This document shows positions 47,753 through 57,282 of a DNA stretch of 64,000 bases, one piece after another; position 1 is the stretch's first letter; the number at the start of each line of letters is the position of its first letter. The notes beneath the pieces were generated by a model that ran no database searches, was not told the DNA's origin, and saw only the letters and a program-made list of their open reading frames with translations. Position numbers and translations under genes: made by a program. The DNA comes from VGWF01 sp964423465 (lineage in GTDB: Bacteria > Verrucomicrobiota > Kiritimatiellia > PWTM01), in contig CAYRFK010000002.1 in NCBI GenBank assembly GCA_964423465.1, positions 1-64,000 on the forward strand, in the 5' to 3' direction.

Positions 47753-48421
47753 CTATGGTTCCGTCCGGATCTTCACATTCCGGAACGTGATCAGGGCGCC
47801 GCCATGCTTGCCCTGGAGGCCGATGCGGCCCTTGGTGGCGAGTTCGGCGAAGGGACGGCTCAGCCACGGCGGGATCTCGGAGCCGTCGGGGTTCGTCTTG
47901 GCCGAGGTCCATTTGCGCATGTCCATTTCGGAGACGGTCTCACCATTGAGGATGGTCGTGATCATCGGCCCCTTGGCCGTGATGGTCATGCGGTTCCATT
48001 CGCCGGGCTTCTTCACGGCGGACTTCGAGGGAGCCAGGTGGCCGAAGACGCCGCCGCAGCGCCACGTCGGCGCGGCATCTTTCCACTTCGGCGAGAAGTC
48101 ATCGAGAATCTGCACCTCGACGGAGTTGGGGATCCAGTTCTTGATGTCGGTGCAGTAGAGGACCACGCCGCTGTTCGCCGCCTCGCCGGTCTTGAACTCG
48201 AGGTCCAGCGTGAAGTTCTCGTAGGCGTCCTTCGTCCAGATGCACTGGTCCTCGGTCGCGGTCATCTCGCCGTCCTTGACCGACCAGACGCCCACCGGGA
48301 ACTCGCTGTTGGACAGGTCCGCCGTGAACAGCGGCTTCCAGGCCGACGAATCCGGATGCCCCGCCGCCCACGCCGCACCGCCGACCGCCATCGCCATCAG
48401 AATCGCGCGCCCCATCGTCAT
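47753..48421 (-). CDS. DUF1080 (3-keto-disaccharide hydrolase) domain protein
   Basis: A 222-residue exported protein with a signal peptide (MGRAILMAMAVGGAAWAAG) and a single DUF1080 jelly-roll domain: WKPLFTADLSNSEFPVGVWS, TLDLEFKTGEAANSGVVLY, NSVEVQILDD, GEWNRMTITAKG and GRIGLQGKHGGALITFRNVK. The domain resembles concanavalin-type lectins and some members cleave 3-keto-glycosides generated by Gfo/Idh-type dehydrogenases, three of which occur in this window. GGAGGAG six bases upstream fixes the ATG at 48421. Confidence 0.87.
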   Translation of the reverse strand: MTMGRAILMAMAVGGAAWAAGHPDSSAWKPLFTADLSNSEFPVGVWSVKDGEMTATEDQCIWTKDAYENFTLDLEFKTGEAANSGVVLYCTDIKNWIPNSVEVQILDDFSPKWKDAAPTWRCGGVFGHLAPSKSAVKKPGEWNRMTITAKGPMITTILNGETVSEMDMRKWTSAKTNPDGSEIPPWLSRPFAELATKGRIGLQGKHGGALITFRNVKIRTEP

Positions 48422-48545
48422 GATCGTCTCCTCCGGCGCGATTCGGTCGCGCCGGCCGGGGATCGTAGGCCCCCCCCGCCCCGCGCACAAGGATCGTACG
48501 CCGGATTCCCTCCCCGGTTCTGCCTGTTTCTTATCTTACATTGGA

Positions 48546-48561
48546 TGTAACGATCGTTACA
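48546..48561. repeat. Palindrome TGTAACGATCGTTACA (R8b)
   Basis: A perfect 16-bp palindrome whose outer seven bases on each side equal those of the palindrome core at 41888-41935. Partly paired flanks TACATT and AATGTA extend it. The site sits in an AT-rich pocket between the start of the DUF1080 gene and the 3' end of dnaE. Confidence 0.75.
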
Positions 48562-48655
48562 ATTTTTGTAATGTAGCGAAAAGTGCAGGGGGCGCGAAAC
48601 AGGGTGCCGAATGGGGTGGCGCCGGCGATGTGGCTGCGCTATGGAGGGGTGGCGG

Positions 48656-51600
48656 TCAGCCGCCGTTTCGTGAGAAGGACCTGCGGCGATCCTCCGGGGG
48701 GGTGACGGGGCGGGGGTCGAAGGAGAGGTGGCGGGCGTCGACGACCTCGCGGAGGGCGGCGACGAGCGCATGGGATGGCGCGACGGACCATTCCGGATCG
48801 GCCTCGACGGTGAAGTGGCGGAGCGACCAGGCGGAAGCCTCAATCTGAAAAAGGATCGGGCAGCGGCCCTTGTGGGCGCGGAAGACCTTCTGCAACGCCT
48901 CCATCAGGCTCACGTTCTCCATGTCGGCCTGGCGCAGCGCGACGATGAGTCGCCGCACGGCGCCGGGAAGGACTGCGTCGACCTCCAGCACCTCATTCGC
49001 GGCGATCGACGCGCCCTGGCCGCGGCCGGTCTGGACGGAGCCGCGGACAACAAGCACGCGGCCTTCCTTCAGCACGGCGGCATACTTCTCAAACGTGTCG
49101 GGATAGAGCACGACCTCGGCCTTGCCGGTGTCGCCATCCTCCATCGCCAGGATGCCCATCTTGCGGCCGGCGGTGCGGCCCTTCTTGACGATGCGCTCGC
49201 GGATCTGCGCGACGGATCCGCACAGTTGCACGGGCGTGCGGTCGGGCATCGAATCGAGTGCGCCGAGGTTCAGAGTACGCGGCCAGCGCAGGCTGCGCGC
49301 CTCGACAACGTAGTCGTCCACCGGATGCCCGGTCAGACAGAACCCGAGCGTCTCGCGCTCCGCGGCCAGCACCATCTCCTGGCTCCAGGGGGTGACATCG
49401 GGCAGCCGGGGCGGCGGCGCCACGGCCCCGGTGGCGCCGCCGAACAGCGACATCTGGCCGGCGGCGCGGTCCTTCGCCTCGGAGGCGGCCGAGGCCATGG
49501 CCTCGTCGAGCACCGCCGTCAACTGCGCGCGGTGCCCGCCACTGCAGCGGTCGAAGGCGCCGCAGCGGATCAGGGCCTCGAGCGTCGAACGGTTCACGGC
49601 CTTGCGGTCGACGGTGCGGCAGAAGTGGTGGAGGTCCTTGAACGCGCCCTCGGTCTGGCGCACGGCGAGAATGGACAGCACGGCGCCCTCGCCGACGCCC
49701 TTCACGGCGCTCATGCCGAAGCGGACAAACTCGCCGTCGACGCTGAACTGCGTCTCACTGATGTTGATGTCCGGCGGCAGCACGCGGACGCCGTCACGCT
49801 TGGCGGCGCCCATGTACTGGCCCATCTTGTCGAGATCGCTGCTTTCAAACGTCAGCGTTGCGGCCCAGAACTCGGCCGGATGGTGGCGTTTGAACCACGC
49901 CGTCTGGTACGCGACGATCGCGTAGCCGGTCGAGTGCGCCTTGTTGAAGCCGTAGCCCGCGAACTTCAGGATCAGCTCGAACAACTGCTCGGCCTCGGCG
50001 GCCGCGATGCCGTTCTTCCCGGCGCCCTCGATGAACGCGGGTTTCTCGGCGTTGATGACGTCCTTCTTCTTCTTCGAGATCGCCTTGATCAGGGTCAGTG
50101 CGCGGCTGAGCGGAAGGCTGCCGAGCAGGTTGAGCACCTGCATGACCTGCTCCTGGTAGACCATGATGCCCATGGTCTCGGCGAGCAGGCCGTCGACGAG
50201 CGGGTGGACCTTCTCGATGGGCTCCTTGCCCGCCTTGCGCTTGCAGTAGGTCGGGATCAGCTCCATCGGGCCGGGCCGGTACATCGCGTTCGCGGCGATG
50301 AGATCTTCGATCCGGTTGGGCTGCATGTCGCGCAAGATGCCCTTCATGCCCTCGGATTCAAACTGGAACACGGCGTCGGTCTCGCCGGCGCGGAACATCG
50401 CGTAGACGGAGTCGTCCTTCAGGTCGAGCGCGTCGGGATCAATGTCCTTCCCGGTCTTGCGGCGCACGAGTTCGCGCGCGCGCTGGATCACGCTCAGCGT
50501 CTTGAGGCCGAGAAGATCCATCTTCATCAGGCCGACCTTCTCGCAGGTCGGGCCGTCCCACTGCGTGATGACGTCGGGCTTGTCGGCCTGACGGCAGAGC
50601 GGGATCAGGCCTTCGAGAGGCTCGTCGCAGACGACGACGCCGGCGGCGTGAACGCCCGCATGCCGCGCGAGTCCCTCGAGGCTGCGGGCGAGGTCGACCA
50701 GCTTGCGCGTCTCGGGGTTCGTCTCGTACTCGGCCTTCAACTCGGCTGAGACCAGGCTCGAGTCGTCGTCCTTGATCCCCAGCGCCCTCTCAAGCGTCGC
50801 CTTCGGCCCCTCCGGGATCATCTTCGCGATGCGGTCGACCTGGTCGAGCGGCCAGTTGAGCACGCGGCCGACGTCGCGGATGGCGGCGCGCGGCTTCAGG
50901 GTTCCGTAGGTGATGATCTGCGCGACGTGGCCGTATTTCTCGCGAACGTACTGGATGACCTTCTCGCGGCCGACCTGGCAGATGTCGATGTCGACGTCGG
51001 GGTCTTCCTTGCGCTGCGGATCGGTGAATCGCTCGAAAAGAAGTCCGTACCGCACGGGGTCGACGTTCGCGATGCCGAGCGAATAGCCCAGCAGCGTGGC
51101 GACGCCGCTGCCGCGCGGGGATGCCGGGATTTCGTTCTGCCGAGCGAACTGGACGAAGTCGTTCACGATCAGGAAGTACGAGCTGTAGCCCTTGTCCTCG
51201 ATGACCTTGAGTTCCCACTCGAGGCGCGTGCGGTACTCGGGCGGAGGCTCGATCTCGCCGAAGCGGCGTGCGAGGCCCTCCCACGCGAGGCGGCGCAGGT
51301 ACTGTTCCGGCGTCGTGTCGGCGGGAGTGCGGAAGCCGGGCAGGTGCTTCTTCGTGAAATCGAGGTTGAGATTGCACATCTCCGCGATGCGTGTGGTGTT
51401 GGCGATGGCCTCGGGCCACATGCCGAGGGCCTTGTCCATCTCGGCCGGGCTCTTGAGGAAGAGCTCCTCCGAGTAGTGCAGCGCGTTGGGATCGTCCAGC
51501 CGCTTGCCGGTCGAGATGCAGGTCAGCACGTTGTGGGCGGGCTTGTCGGTGCGACGCAGGAAGTGGACATCATTCGTCGCGACGAGGCCGAGGTCCATCT

Positions 51601-52189
51601 CTTTCGCAAGGTCGATCAGCAGCGGGTTGACGCGATCCTGGTCCGCCTCGCCCTGGTTCTGGATCTCGATGAAGAACCGCTCGGGGCCGAAGATGTCGCG
51701 GTACTCGCCCGCGATCCGTCGGGCCACGTCGGCCCGTTCGCTCATGAACGCCTCGGGGATCTCGCCGCCGAGGCAGGCGGAGGTGCAGATCAGGCCCTCG
51801 TGGAACTGCGAGAGCAGCTCCCGGTCGAGGCGCGGCCGGTAGTAGAAGCCTTCGAGATATGCGCGGGAGCTGAGCTTGATCAGGTTGCGCCAGCCCGTCT
51901 CGTTCATCGCCAGCAGCAGCAGGTGGCTGGCGGCGTCGCCGATGCTTCGGCTGGTCTTCTCCGTGCGGTGCCCCGGCGAGATGTAGGCCTCCATCCCGAG
52001 GATCGGCTTGAGCCCGGCGGCTTTCGCGGTGTTGTAGAACTCGATCGCGCCGTAGAGATTTCCATGGTCGGTCAGCGCGAGCGACTTCATGCCGTGCGCG
52101 ACGGCCTGCTTCACCAACCCCTGAATGCGGTTCCCGCCGTCGAGCAGCGAGAAGTGCGAATGCACGTGAAGATGGACGAAATCCGACAT
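48656..52189 (-). CDS. dnaE: DNA polymerase III subunit alpha
   Basis: A 1177-residue replicative polymerase of the DnaE1 type. PHP domain at the N-terminus (HLHVHSHFSLLDGG), polymerase catalytic Asp pair in EDPDVDIDICQVGRE, finger/thumb segments (GYSSYFLIVNDFVQFAR; SPRGSGVATLLGYSLGI; AHSTGYAIVAYQTAWFK), helix-hairpin-helix, and a C-terminal OB fold (VQLCGSVAQIRERIVKKG; KMGILAMEDGDTGKAEV). Length is normal. The ATG at 52189 (MSDFVHLHVHS) starts right at the PHP domain. Single gene on its strand. Confidence 0.96.
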   Translation of the reverse strand: MSDFVHLHVHSHFSLLDGGNRIQGLVKQAVAHGMKSLALTDHGNLYGAIEFYNTAKAAGLKPILGMEAYISPGHRTEKTSRSIGDAASHLLLLAMNETGWRNLIKLSSRAYLEGFYYRPRLDRELLSQFHEGLICTSACLGGEIPEAFMSERADVARRIAGEYRDIFGPERFFIEIQNQGEADQDRVNPLLIDLAKEMDLGLVATNDVHFLRRTDKPAHNVLTCISTGKRLDDPNALHYSEELFLKSPAEMDKALGMWPEAIANTTRIAEMCNLNLDFTKKHLPGFRTPADTTPEQYLRRLAWEGLARRFGEIEPPPEYRTRLEWELKVIEDKGYSSYFLIVNDFVQFARQNEIPASPRGSGVATLLGYSLGIANVDPVRYGLLFERFTDPQRKEDPDVDIDICQVGREKVIQYVREKYGHVAQIITYGTLKPRAAIRDVGRVLNWPLDQVDRIAKMIPEGPKATLERALGIKDDDSSLVSAELKAEYETNPETRKLVDLARSLEGLARHAGVHAAGVVVCDEPLEGLIPLCRQADKPDVITQWDGPTCEKVGLMKMDLLGLKTLSVIQRARELVRRKTGKDIDPDALDLKDDSVYAMFRAGETDAVFQFESEGMKGILRDMQPNRIEDLIAANAMYRPGPMELIPTYCKRKAGKEPIEKVHPLVDGLLAETMGIMVYQEQVMQVLNLLGSLPLSRALTLIKAISKKKKDVINAEKPAFIEGAGKNGIAAAEAEQLFELILKFAGYGFNKAHSTGYAIVAYQTAWFKRHHPAEFWAATLTFESSDLDKMGQYMGAAKRDGVRVLPPDINISETQFSVDGEFVRFGMSAVKGVGEGAVLSILAVRQTEGAFKDLHHFCRTVDRKAVNRSTLEALIRCGAFDRCSGGHRAQLTAVLDEAMASAASEAKDRAAGQMSLFGGATGAVAPPPRLPDVTPWSQEMVLAAERETLGFCLTGHPVDDYVVEARSLRWPRTLNLGALDSMPDRTPVQLCGSVAQIRERIVKKGRTAGRKMGILAMEDGDTGKAEVVLYPDTFEKYAAVLKEGRVLVVRGSVQTGRGQGASIAANEVLEVDAVLPGAVRRLIVALRQADMENVSLMEALQKVFRAHKGRCPILFQIEASAWSLRHFTVEADPEWSVAPSHALVAALREVVDARHLSFDPRPVTPPEDRRRSFSRNGG

Positions 52190-52523
52190 GGCCTCTCCCA
52201 AAAACGTTGCGCCCTCATTCCGCGGACGATGCCGGGCAGCATACCACACCGCCCCCGGCCGGATTCGCTCCGCGATTCCGCAAAAATCCGGCCGGCCGGC
52301 GGACGGGAGGATGCGCGCAAGTCCTTCCGCACGAAGCCGCGGCGCATCACCGGGGGCCGGATCAAGAAAAAACCGCACCGAAACGCCGTCGAATCCTCGA
52401 TTTCATGACCTCCCGTCGGCATTCTGTGCACGAGGATCCCCGGCTGAACTTGAAACTCGCGACCGTGCCTGAGGCGGCGTAGGATGTGCGCGCGCGTCCG
52501 GCCCCGCCGGCCGGGCAACGGAC
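52190..52523. other. dnaE-metX divergent intergenic region, nothing recognised
   Basis: 334 bases separate the divergent dnaE and metX genes and should hold both promoters. I looked for a SAM-type riboswitch ahead of metX and for conserved -35/-10 boxes and found neither convincingly. The reading frames across it have no recognisable protein features. Confidence 0.4.
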
Positions 52524-53723
52524 ATGTCGCAACGGGAATTCAAGGGAGAGCCGCCGGACAGCCCCACCTCGGTGGGCTGGACCCGCGTGAAGTCCGCCCG
52601 CCTGGCGGACGCCGCCTCGCCATTCCCGCTGGAATCGGGCGGCACGCTGGCCGAGGTGGACGTCGAATACGAGACCTATGGCCGCCTGAACCGTGCCCGC
52701 GACAATGCGATCCTGATCCTGCACGCCCTGTCCGGCGATGCCCATGTGGCCGGGTGGGACCGGGATGCGGAGCGGATGGGCCGTCCATGGCGCGCACGCC
52801 GGCCGGGATGGTGGGATGCGATGATCGGCCCGGGCAAACCTCTCGACACGCGCCGCTGGTTTTTCGTCTGTTCGAACACGCTCGGCAGCTGCTACGGCAC
52901 GACCGGCCCCGCCACGATCGATCCCGCGACCGGCACGCCCTACGGGCTGCGGTTCCCGATCGTCACCATCGGCGACTGGGTCCGGCTGCAGGCCCGGCTC
53001 GTCGACCATCTCGGCATCCGGCGGCTCCACGCCGTGATCGGCGGATCCCTCGGCGGCCAGCAGGCGATCGAGTGGGCGCTGGCCTTCCCGGACCGCGTGG
53101 CGAACTGCGTCGTCCTCGCCTCCGCCGCGCGCCTCTCGGCGCAGGGGCTCGCGTTCAACGCCGTCGGCCGGCGCGCCATCCTCAACGATCCGAACTTCCG
53201 CAACGGCGACTACTACGGCGGCGGGGCCCGGCCGACCGGGGGGCTCGCGGCGGCGCGCATGATGGCGCACATCACGTACCTCTCCGAAGAGGGCATGCAC
53301 CGCAAGTTCGGCCGGCGCCTGAAGGAACCCGGCAAGCGGTCCGTCGGCTTCGGCATCGAGTTCGAGGTGGAAAGCTATCTCGACCACCAGGGCAAGTCGT
53401 TCGTCGAGCGGTTCGACGCGAACAGCTACCTCTACATCACGCGCGCGATGGACCTCTACGACGCCGCGCAGCAGTGGGGCGGCGGCGACCTCATCGAGGC
53501 CTGCCGGCGCGTCACGGCGCGCCCGATGATCGTATCGTTCTCCTCGGACTGGCTCTACGCGCCGGAACAGAGCCGCGATCTCGCGATCGCACTCTGCCGC
53601 TCCGGCCGGTCGGCGACCTACGTCGACGTGCCGTCCTATCACGGCCATGATTCGTTCCTGGTCCAGGTCAACGAGGTCGGCCGTCTGCTGCGGGGCTTCC
53701 TCGACCCCGGAGGCCCGGCATGA
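52524..53723 (+). CDS. metX: Homoserine O-acetyltransferase
   Basis: A 399-residue alpha/beta-hydrolase-fold acyltransferase making O-acetyl- (or succinyl-) homoserine for methionine synthesis. Nucleophile Ser175 in IGGSLGGQQ, Asp in SFSSDWLYAP and His in SYHGHDSFL complete the triad. LHALSGDAHVAGW and TLGSCYGTTGP are diagnostic of MetX. It overlaps metW by four bases, the common arrangement of this pair. No clear ribosome-binding site precedes the ATG. Confidence 0.94.
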   Translation: MSQREFKGEPPDSPTSVGWTRVKSARLADAASPFPLESGGTLAEVDVEYETYGRLNRARDNAILILHALSGDAHVAGWDRDAERMGRPWRARRPGWWDAMIGPGKPLDTRRWFFVCSNTLGSCYGTTGPATIDPATGTPYGLRFPIVTIGDWVRLQARLVDHLGIRRLHAVIGGSLGGQQAIEWALAFPDRVANCVVLASAARLSAQGLAFNAVGRRAILNDPNFRNGDYYGGGARPTGGLAAARMMAHITYLSEEGMHRKFGRRLKEPGKRSVGFGIEFEVESYLDHQGKSFVERFDANSYLYITRAMDLYDAAQQWGGGDLIEACRRVTARPMIVSFSSDWLYAPEQSRDLAIALCRSGRSATYVDVPSYHGHDSFLVQVNEVGRLLRGFLDPGGPA

Positions 53724-54481
53724 AGCGCCGCGCATGCACGATGGTCCGCGGGGCTCCGGCCGGCGGACGCTGCCCTCCCTGCGAGGCGGCCACCGCCATC
53801 CTGCAGCGCCTCGACGCCTCCCTCGGCACCGGCGGCCGTGACCTTCTGGCCGAGTATCACCGGCGGCTCAGTCGCCCCGCCCGCGCGGCCCCGGAGGGCC
53901 GGTGGCAGGACGATCTCATCGTCCGCGGGATCCGCCGCGGCGCCTCGGTTCTTGATCTCGGCTGCGGCGGGGGCGATCTGCTCGCCCGCCTGATCCGCCG
54001 CAAGGCCGTCCGCGGCCAGGGCGTCGAACTCGACCCGCCCGCCGTGATGCGCTGCGTCGAGCGGGGCGTCCCGGTGTTCCAGGCGGATCTCGACCGCGGC
54101 CTCGCCGGCTTCCCGGACCAGTCGTTCGATGTCGTCGTGCTCGAGGAGACGCTGCAGACGCTGCACCGTCCGCGCGAGGTGCTCCGCGAGATGCTGCGCG
54201 TCGGCCGGCTCGGCATCGTGTCCTTCCCGAATTTCGCGTGGTGGCGCATCCGGATGTCCCTGTTGATCGAGGGCCGCATGCCCGAGACCGACCGCCTGCC
54301 GCACCGCTGGTACGACACGCCGAACATCCATCTCTTCACGATGCAGGACTTCCTCGACCTCGTCGCGCAGGAACAGGTGACGGTCGTCCGCGCCTTCGCC
54401 TACGACGACGGCCGCGCCCGCCCCCTGAAGCCCGACGACAGCCTCAACGCCGAAGAGGCGCTCTTCTTCCTGTCCCGCTGA
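53720..54481 (+). CDS. metW: Methionine biosynthesis protein MetW
   Basis: A 253-residue SAM-dependent-methyltransferase-like protein. SAM-binding motif SVLDLGCGGGDLLARLI (~75-91), then VVVLEETLQTLHRPREVL and SFPNFAWWRIRMSLLIEGRMP, a MetW signature. MetW cooperates with MetX in homoserine acylation. The N-terminal ~65 residues, including two Cys (GGRCPPCEAA), exceed the usual MetW length. Coupled to metX by an ATGA overlap. Confidence 0.9.
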   Translation: MKRRACTMVRGAPAGGRCPPCEAATAILQRLDASLGTGGRDLLAEYHRRLSRPARAAPEGRWQDDLIVRGIRRGASVLDLGCGGGDLLARLIRRKAVRGQGVELDPPAVMRCVERGVPVFQADLDRGLAGFPDQSFDVVVLEETLQTLHRPREVLREMLRVGRLGIVSFPNFAWWRIRMSLLIEGRMPETDRLPHRWYDTPNIHLFTMQDFLDLVAQEQVTVVRAFAYDDGRARPLKPDDSLNAEEALFFLSR

Positions 54482-54559
54482 CCGGCCCAGCGCCGGTGGC
54501 GGCCCCCGTTGTCCACCGGAAGGCCGAAGCGGCTCGCGCGCAACGGGAAATCGGATAGA

Positions 54560-55816
54560 ATGGCGGCGGCCGTGACAGATACGATGATCATTCAGGCGGC
54601 GGTGCTGGTCGCCTTGCTTGCGGTCTCCGGGTTTTGCTCGGGGAGCGAAGCCGTCTTCTTCTCCCTCGATGCGCTGCGGCTGCGGCGGATCGCGCAGGCG
54701 CACCCGGCGCTCGGCCGCAGCCTGCACGCCCTGCTCGGACAGCCGACCCGGCTGCTGTCGACGATCCTGATCCTCAACACGCTGGTCAACGTCGTCGCCT
54801 CGGCGCTTTTCTTCGAGATTATGAACGACCTGACGCCGCGCTACGCGGAGAAGATCAGCATCGTGGCCATGACGGTGCTGCTCCTCATCTTCGGGGAGTT
54901 CGGCCCCAAGCAGCTCGCCTTGCAGTACACCGCCCGGTTCGCCGGATGGTTCACCCGGCCCATGCAGGGCGCGGTCTGGATCATGACGCCCTTCCGCTGG
55001 GCGCTGGAGCGCGTGACGCGCGCCCTCCAGCCGTTCTTCCGGCCGCGCGGCGGATCGCTCAGCGGCGACGAGTTCCGCACCGTCGTCGACATCAGCGGCC
55101 AGGAGGGAATCATCGACGCGGAGGAACTGTCGCTGATCAAGGCGGTCGTCGGACTCGAATCCATGGTCGTGGCCGACATCATGACCCCGCGCGTCGACCT
55201 GCGCGGCGTGGACCTGAACGACGCGGCGGCCGACCCGGTCCGCATCGCGCGGACCGCGCGCCGCCAGTTCCTTCCCCTCTTCCGCGACACGCCCGATTCC
55301 GTCGAAGGCTTCCTTGATGTCCGCCGGTTCCTTCTCGATCCGGCGCATTCGCTGGATGCGGCGCGGGTCACGCCCTATTTCGTGCCGTCGAGCATGCGGC
55401 TCAACCGGCTTCTGGCGCAGTTTCAGAAGGACCGGCGGCGCGTCGCCGTCGTGGTCGACGAATTCGGCGGCACGTCCGGCGTCGTCACGCGGGGCGACAT
55501 CCTCGAGCGCATCACCGGCGAGATCTACCACGAGTTGAGCCGGCCGCGCCCGGTGTTCCAGGAGGCCGGGCCCAGCCGGTGGCTGGTCGACGCGGGCTTC
55601 AGTCTCGAGGATCTGAACCGCAAGCTGGACATCCGGCTCGAGGCGGACGGCGCGGAGCGGCTCGCGGGATGGCTCTCCGTGCATGCCGGCCACATCCCGG
55701 AGCCGAACGAGATCATCGAGGCGCAGGGCTGCCGCGTGACGGTGCTCAAGACCGACCAGCGGCGCGTCACCCTCGCGCACATCGAGAAACTGGACCCCGG
55801 GGAGGACGACGCATGA
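54560..55816 (+). CDS. CNNM/CorC-family membrane protein with CBS domains
   Basis: A 418-residue hemolysin-C/CNNM-type protein. The N-terminal DUF21 membrane domain has three to four helices (IIQAAVLVALLAVSGFCSGSE; STILILNTLVNVVASALFF; IVAMTVLLLIFGEFGPKQLA), a paired CBS domain begins at VADIMTPRVDLRGVD, and a CorC_HlyC domain closes the protein (WLVDAGFSLEDLNRKLDI). The family is linked to magnesium or cobalt efflux/transport. The stop overlaps the ATG of a paralogue by four bases. Confidence 0.88.
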   Translation: MAAAVTDTMIIQAAVLVALLAVSGFCSGSEAVFFSLDALRLRRIAQAHPALGRSLHALLGQPTRLLSTILILNTLVNVVASALFFEIMNDLTPRYAEKISIVAMTVLLLIFGEFGPKQLALQYTARFAGWFTRPMQGAVWIMTPFRWALERVTRALQPFFRPRGGSLSGDEFRTVVDISGQEGIIDAEELSLIKAVVGLESMVVADIMTPRVDLRGVDLNDAAADPVRIARTARRQFLPLFRDTPDSVEGFLDVRRFLLDPAHSLDAARVTPYFVPSSMRLNRLLAQFQKDRRRVAVVVDEFGGTSGVVTRGDILERITGEIYHELSRPRPVFQEAGPSRWLVDAGFSLEDLNRKLDIRLEADGAERLAGWLSVHAGHIPEPNEIIEAQGCRVTVLKTDQRRVTLAHIEKLDPGEDDA

Positions 55817-56960
55817 GCCTCGGCGCCCAGCTTGTCCTGATCCTTTTCTGCGTGGCGGGCAGCGCCTTCTTCGCGGGCCTGGAGACCGGCGTCATCGCGG
55901 TCAACCGGCTCCGCCTGCGGCATCTTGTCCAGCACCGCGTCCCGGGCGCGCGCATCCTCGAGGACTTCCTCCGGCGCCCCGACATCCTGCTCGGGACAAC
56001 ACTGATCGGCACGAATCTCTGCCACGTCGCAGTCGCGGTCCTGGCGGCCAGCATGGCCGAGCACTGGGGTGTTCCCGGCGCCGCGGCTATCGCCGGGGTG
56101 CTGGCGACCATCGTCCTGCTCATCTTCGGTGAGTACATCCCCAAGGCATGGTTCCAGGGTTTCCCGTCCCACCGGACACTGCCGTTCGCACGGTCGCTGT
56201 GGATCGCGTCGTGGATCCTGCTCCCGCTGCGCTGGAGCCTCGCGGAGTTCGTGCGACTGGTGTTCGGCCGCCACCTGCACGCGCCGGAGAACCAGCCGCT
56301 GATCACGCGCGAGGAATTCCTCCACCTGACGCGCGAGGGCGGCGAGACCGGAGCCCTGTCGCCCGTCGAAACCCGGATGATCAAGGGCGTCATCCAGATG
56401 AGCGGCACGCGCTGCCGCGACATCATGATCCCGCGCGACCAGATCGCACAGATCGAGCGCTCGACGCCCGTCGAGGGCATCCTCGATCTCGCCCGCCGCG
56501 AGGAACTCTCCCGCTTCCCCGTCTGGGACCCCGCCGCACGCAAGTTCGTCGGCATCGTCAACGTCTTCGACGTCCTCGCCGACGAGTCGCCGGCCGGCAA
56601 GACCGCCGAGTCCTACATGCGCAACCCGCAGTTCGTCGCGGAACACACGCTGGCCGACCACGTCATGCCGCGGATGCGCGTCACGCGCCAGCCCCTGATC
56701 CTGGCGACCGACCCGAAGGGCGAGGTGACCGGCGTCGTCACGCTGGACGACGTCCTCTCCGTCATCGTCGGCTCCGACACCCCCACCCCCGCCAAGACNN
56801 NNNNNNNNNNNNNNNNNNNNNNNNNNNNNNNNNNNNNNNNNNNNNNNNNNNNNNNNNNNNNNNNNNNNNNNNNNNNNNNNNNNNNNNNNNNNNNNNNNTG
56901 GACGACGTCCTCTCCGTCATCGTCGGCTCCGACACCCCCACCCCCGCCAAGACTCCGTGA
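55813..56960 (+). CDS. Second CNNM/CorC-family protein, interrupted by an assembly gap
   Basis: A paralogue of the preceding gene: DUF21 membrane domain (LVLILFCVAGSAFFAGLETG; IVLLIFGEYIPKAWF) and CBS pair (RDIMIPRDQIAQIE; GVVTLDDVLSVIVG) but no C-terminal CorC domain. A 100-N run at 56799-56898 splits it. The 55 bases before the gap are repeated exactly after it, and the copy after the gap ends DDVLSVIVGSDTPTPAKTP then TGA. Merging the two copies gives an intact protein of about 330 residues. Adjacent family pairs of this kind are common and may form heteromers. Confidence 0.85.
56799..56898. other. Scaffold gap (100 N) with duplicated 55-bp ends
   Basis: Exactly 100 N. Bases 56744-56798 and 56899-56953 are identical, so the two contigs overlap and the gap is artificial, with negative true length. 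It is a scaffolding artefact and not a biological duplication. Confidence 0.95.
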
Positions 56961-57282
56961 CCCCCCCGGCGACGGGCGCGGTTCGGAGGTTCGCAGGTTT
57001 CCAGGGGTGTGCGTTGCGCCCCCGCCCCTTGGCCCGTTGCGGGGACCGGAGCGGGGGGTAGAGGAAGCTGCCGCGGCCGTTCCAGAAGTTCCAACCCTTG
57101 GAAGACGATGATGCTACGGCTTCCAATCCTTGGACCCCGCGCTGTCGTCTCGGTCCCCGTCCCGGCCGTTGGGGACTCGTGTTAGCGATATCGGGCTTCT
57201 CGCCCTACGTCAGGGGTGTGCGGACTGGCGAGCCGTCAGCGGGTCGCCAGTACGCACCACCCCATGGCTGGGCCTTCTAAAT
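56961..57282. other. Non-coding stretch with R4 octamers and TTCCAAnnCTTGGAA motifs
   Basis: No credible gene. GGTTCGGA, GGTTCGCA, GGTTTCCA (R4 octamers) lie at 56980-57003. At about 57083-57137 two related motifs TTCCAACCCTTGGAA and TTCCAATCCTTGGA occur 30 bases apart. From about 57180 base composition becomes visibly AT-richer, continuing into the orphan gene. Confidence 0.5.

Noticed and set aside
52207..52482. A 91-codon open frame upstream of metX
   Set aside because: No ribosome-binding site, no recognisable protein pattern, and it overlaps the region expected to hold both divergent promoters.
52190..52523. A SAM-sensing riboswitch ahead of metX
   Set aside because: No conserved SAM-I, SAM-II or SAH core sequence or pairing could be found by eye.
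56744..56960. Tandem duplication of the end of the CorC-type gene
   Set aside because: Exact 55-bp identity on both sides of a 100-N gap is the mark of unmerged contig ends.
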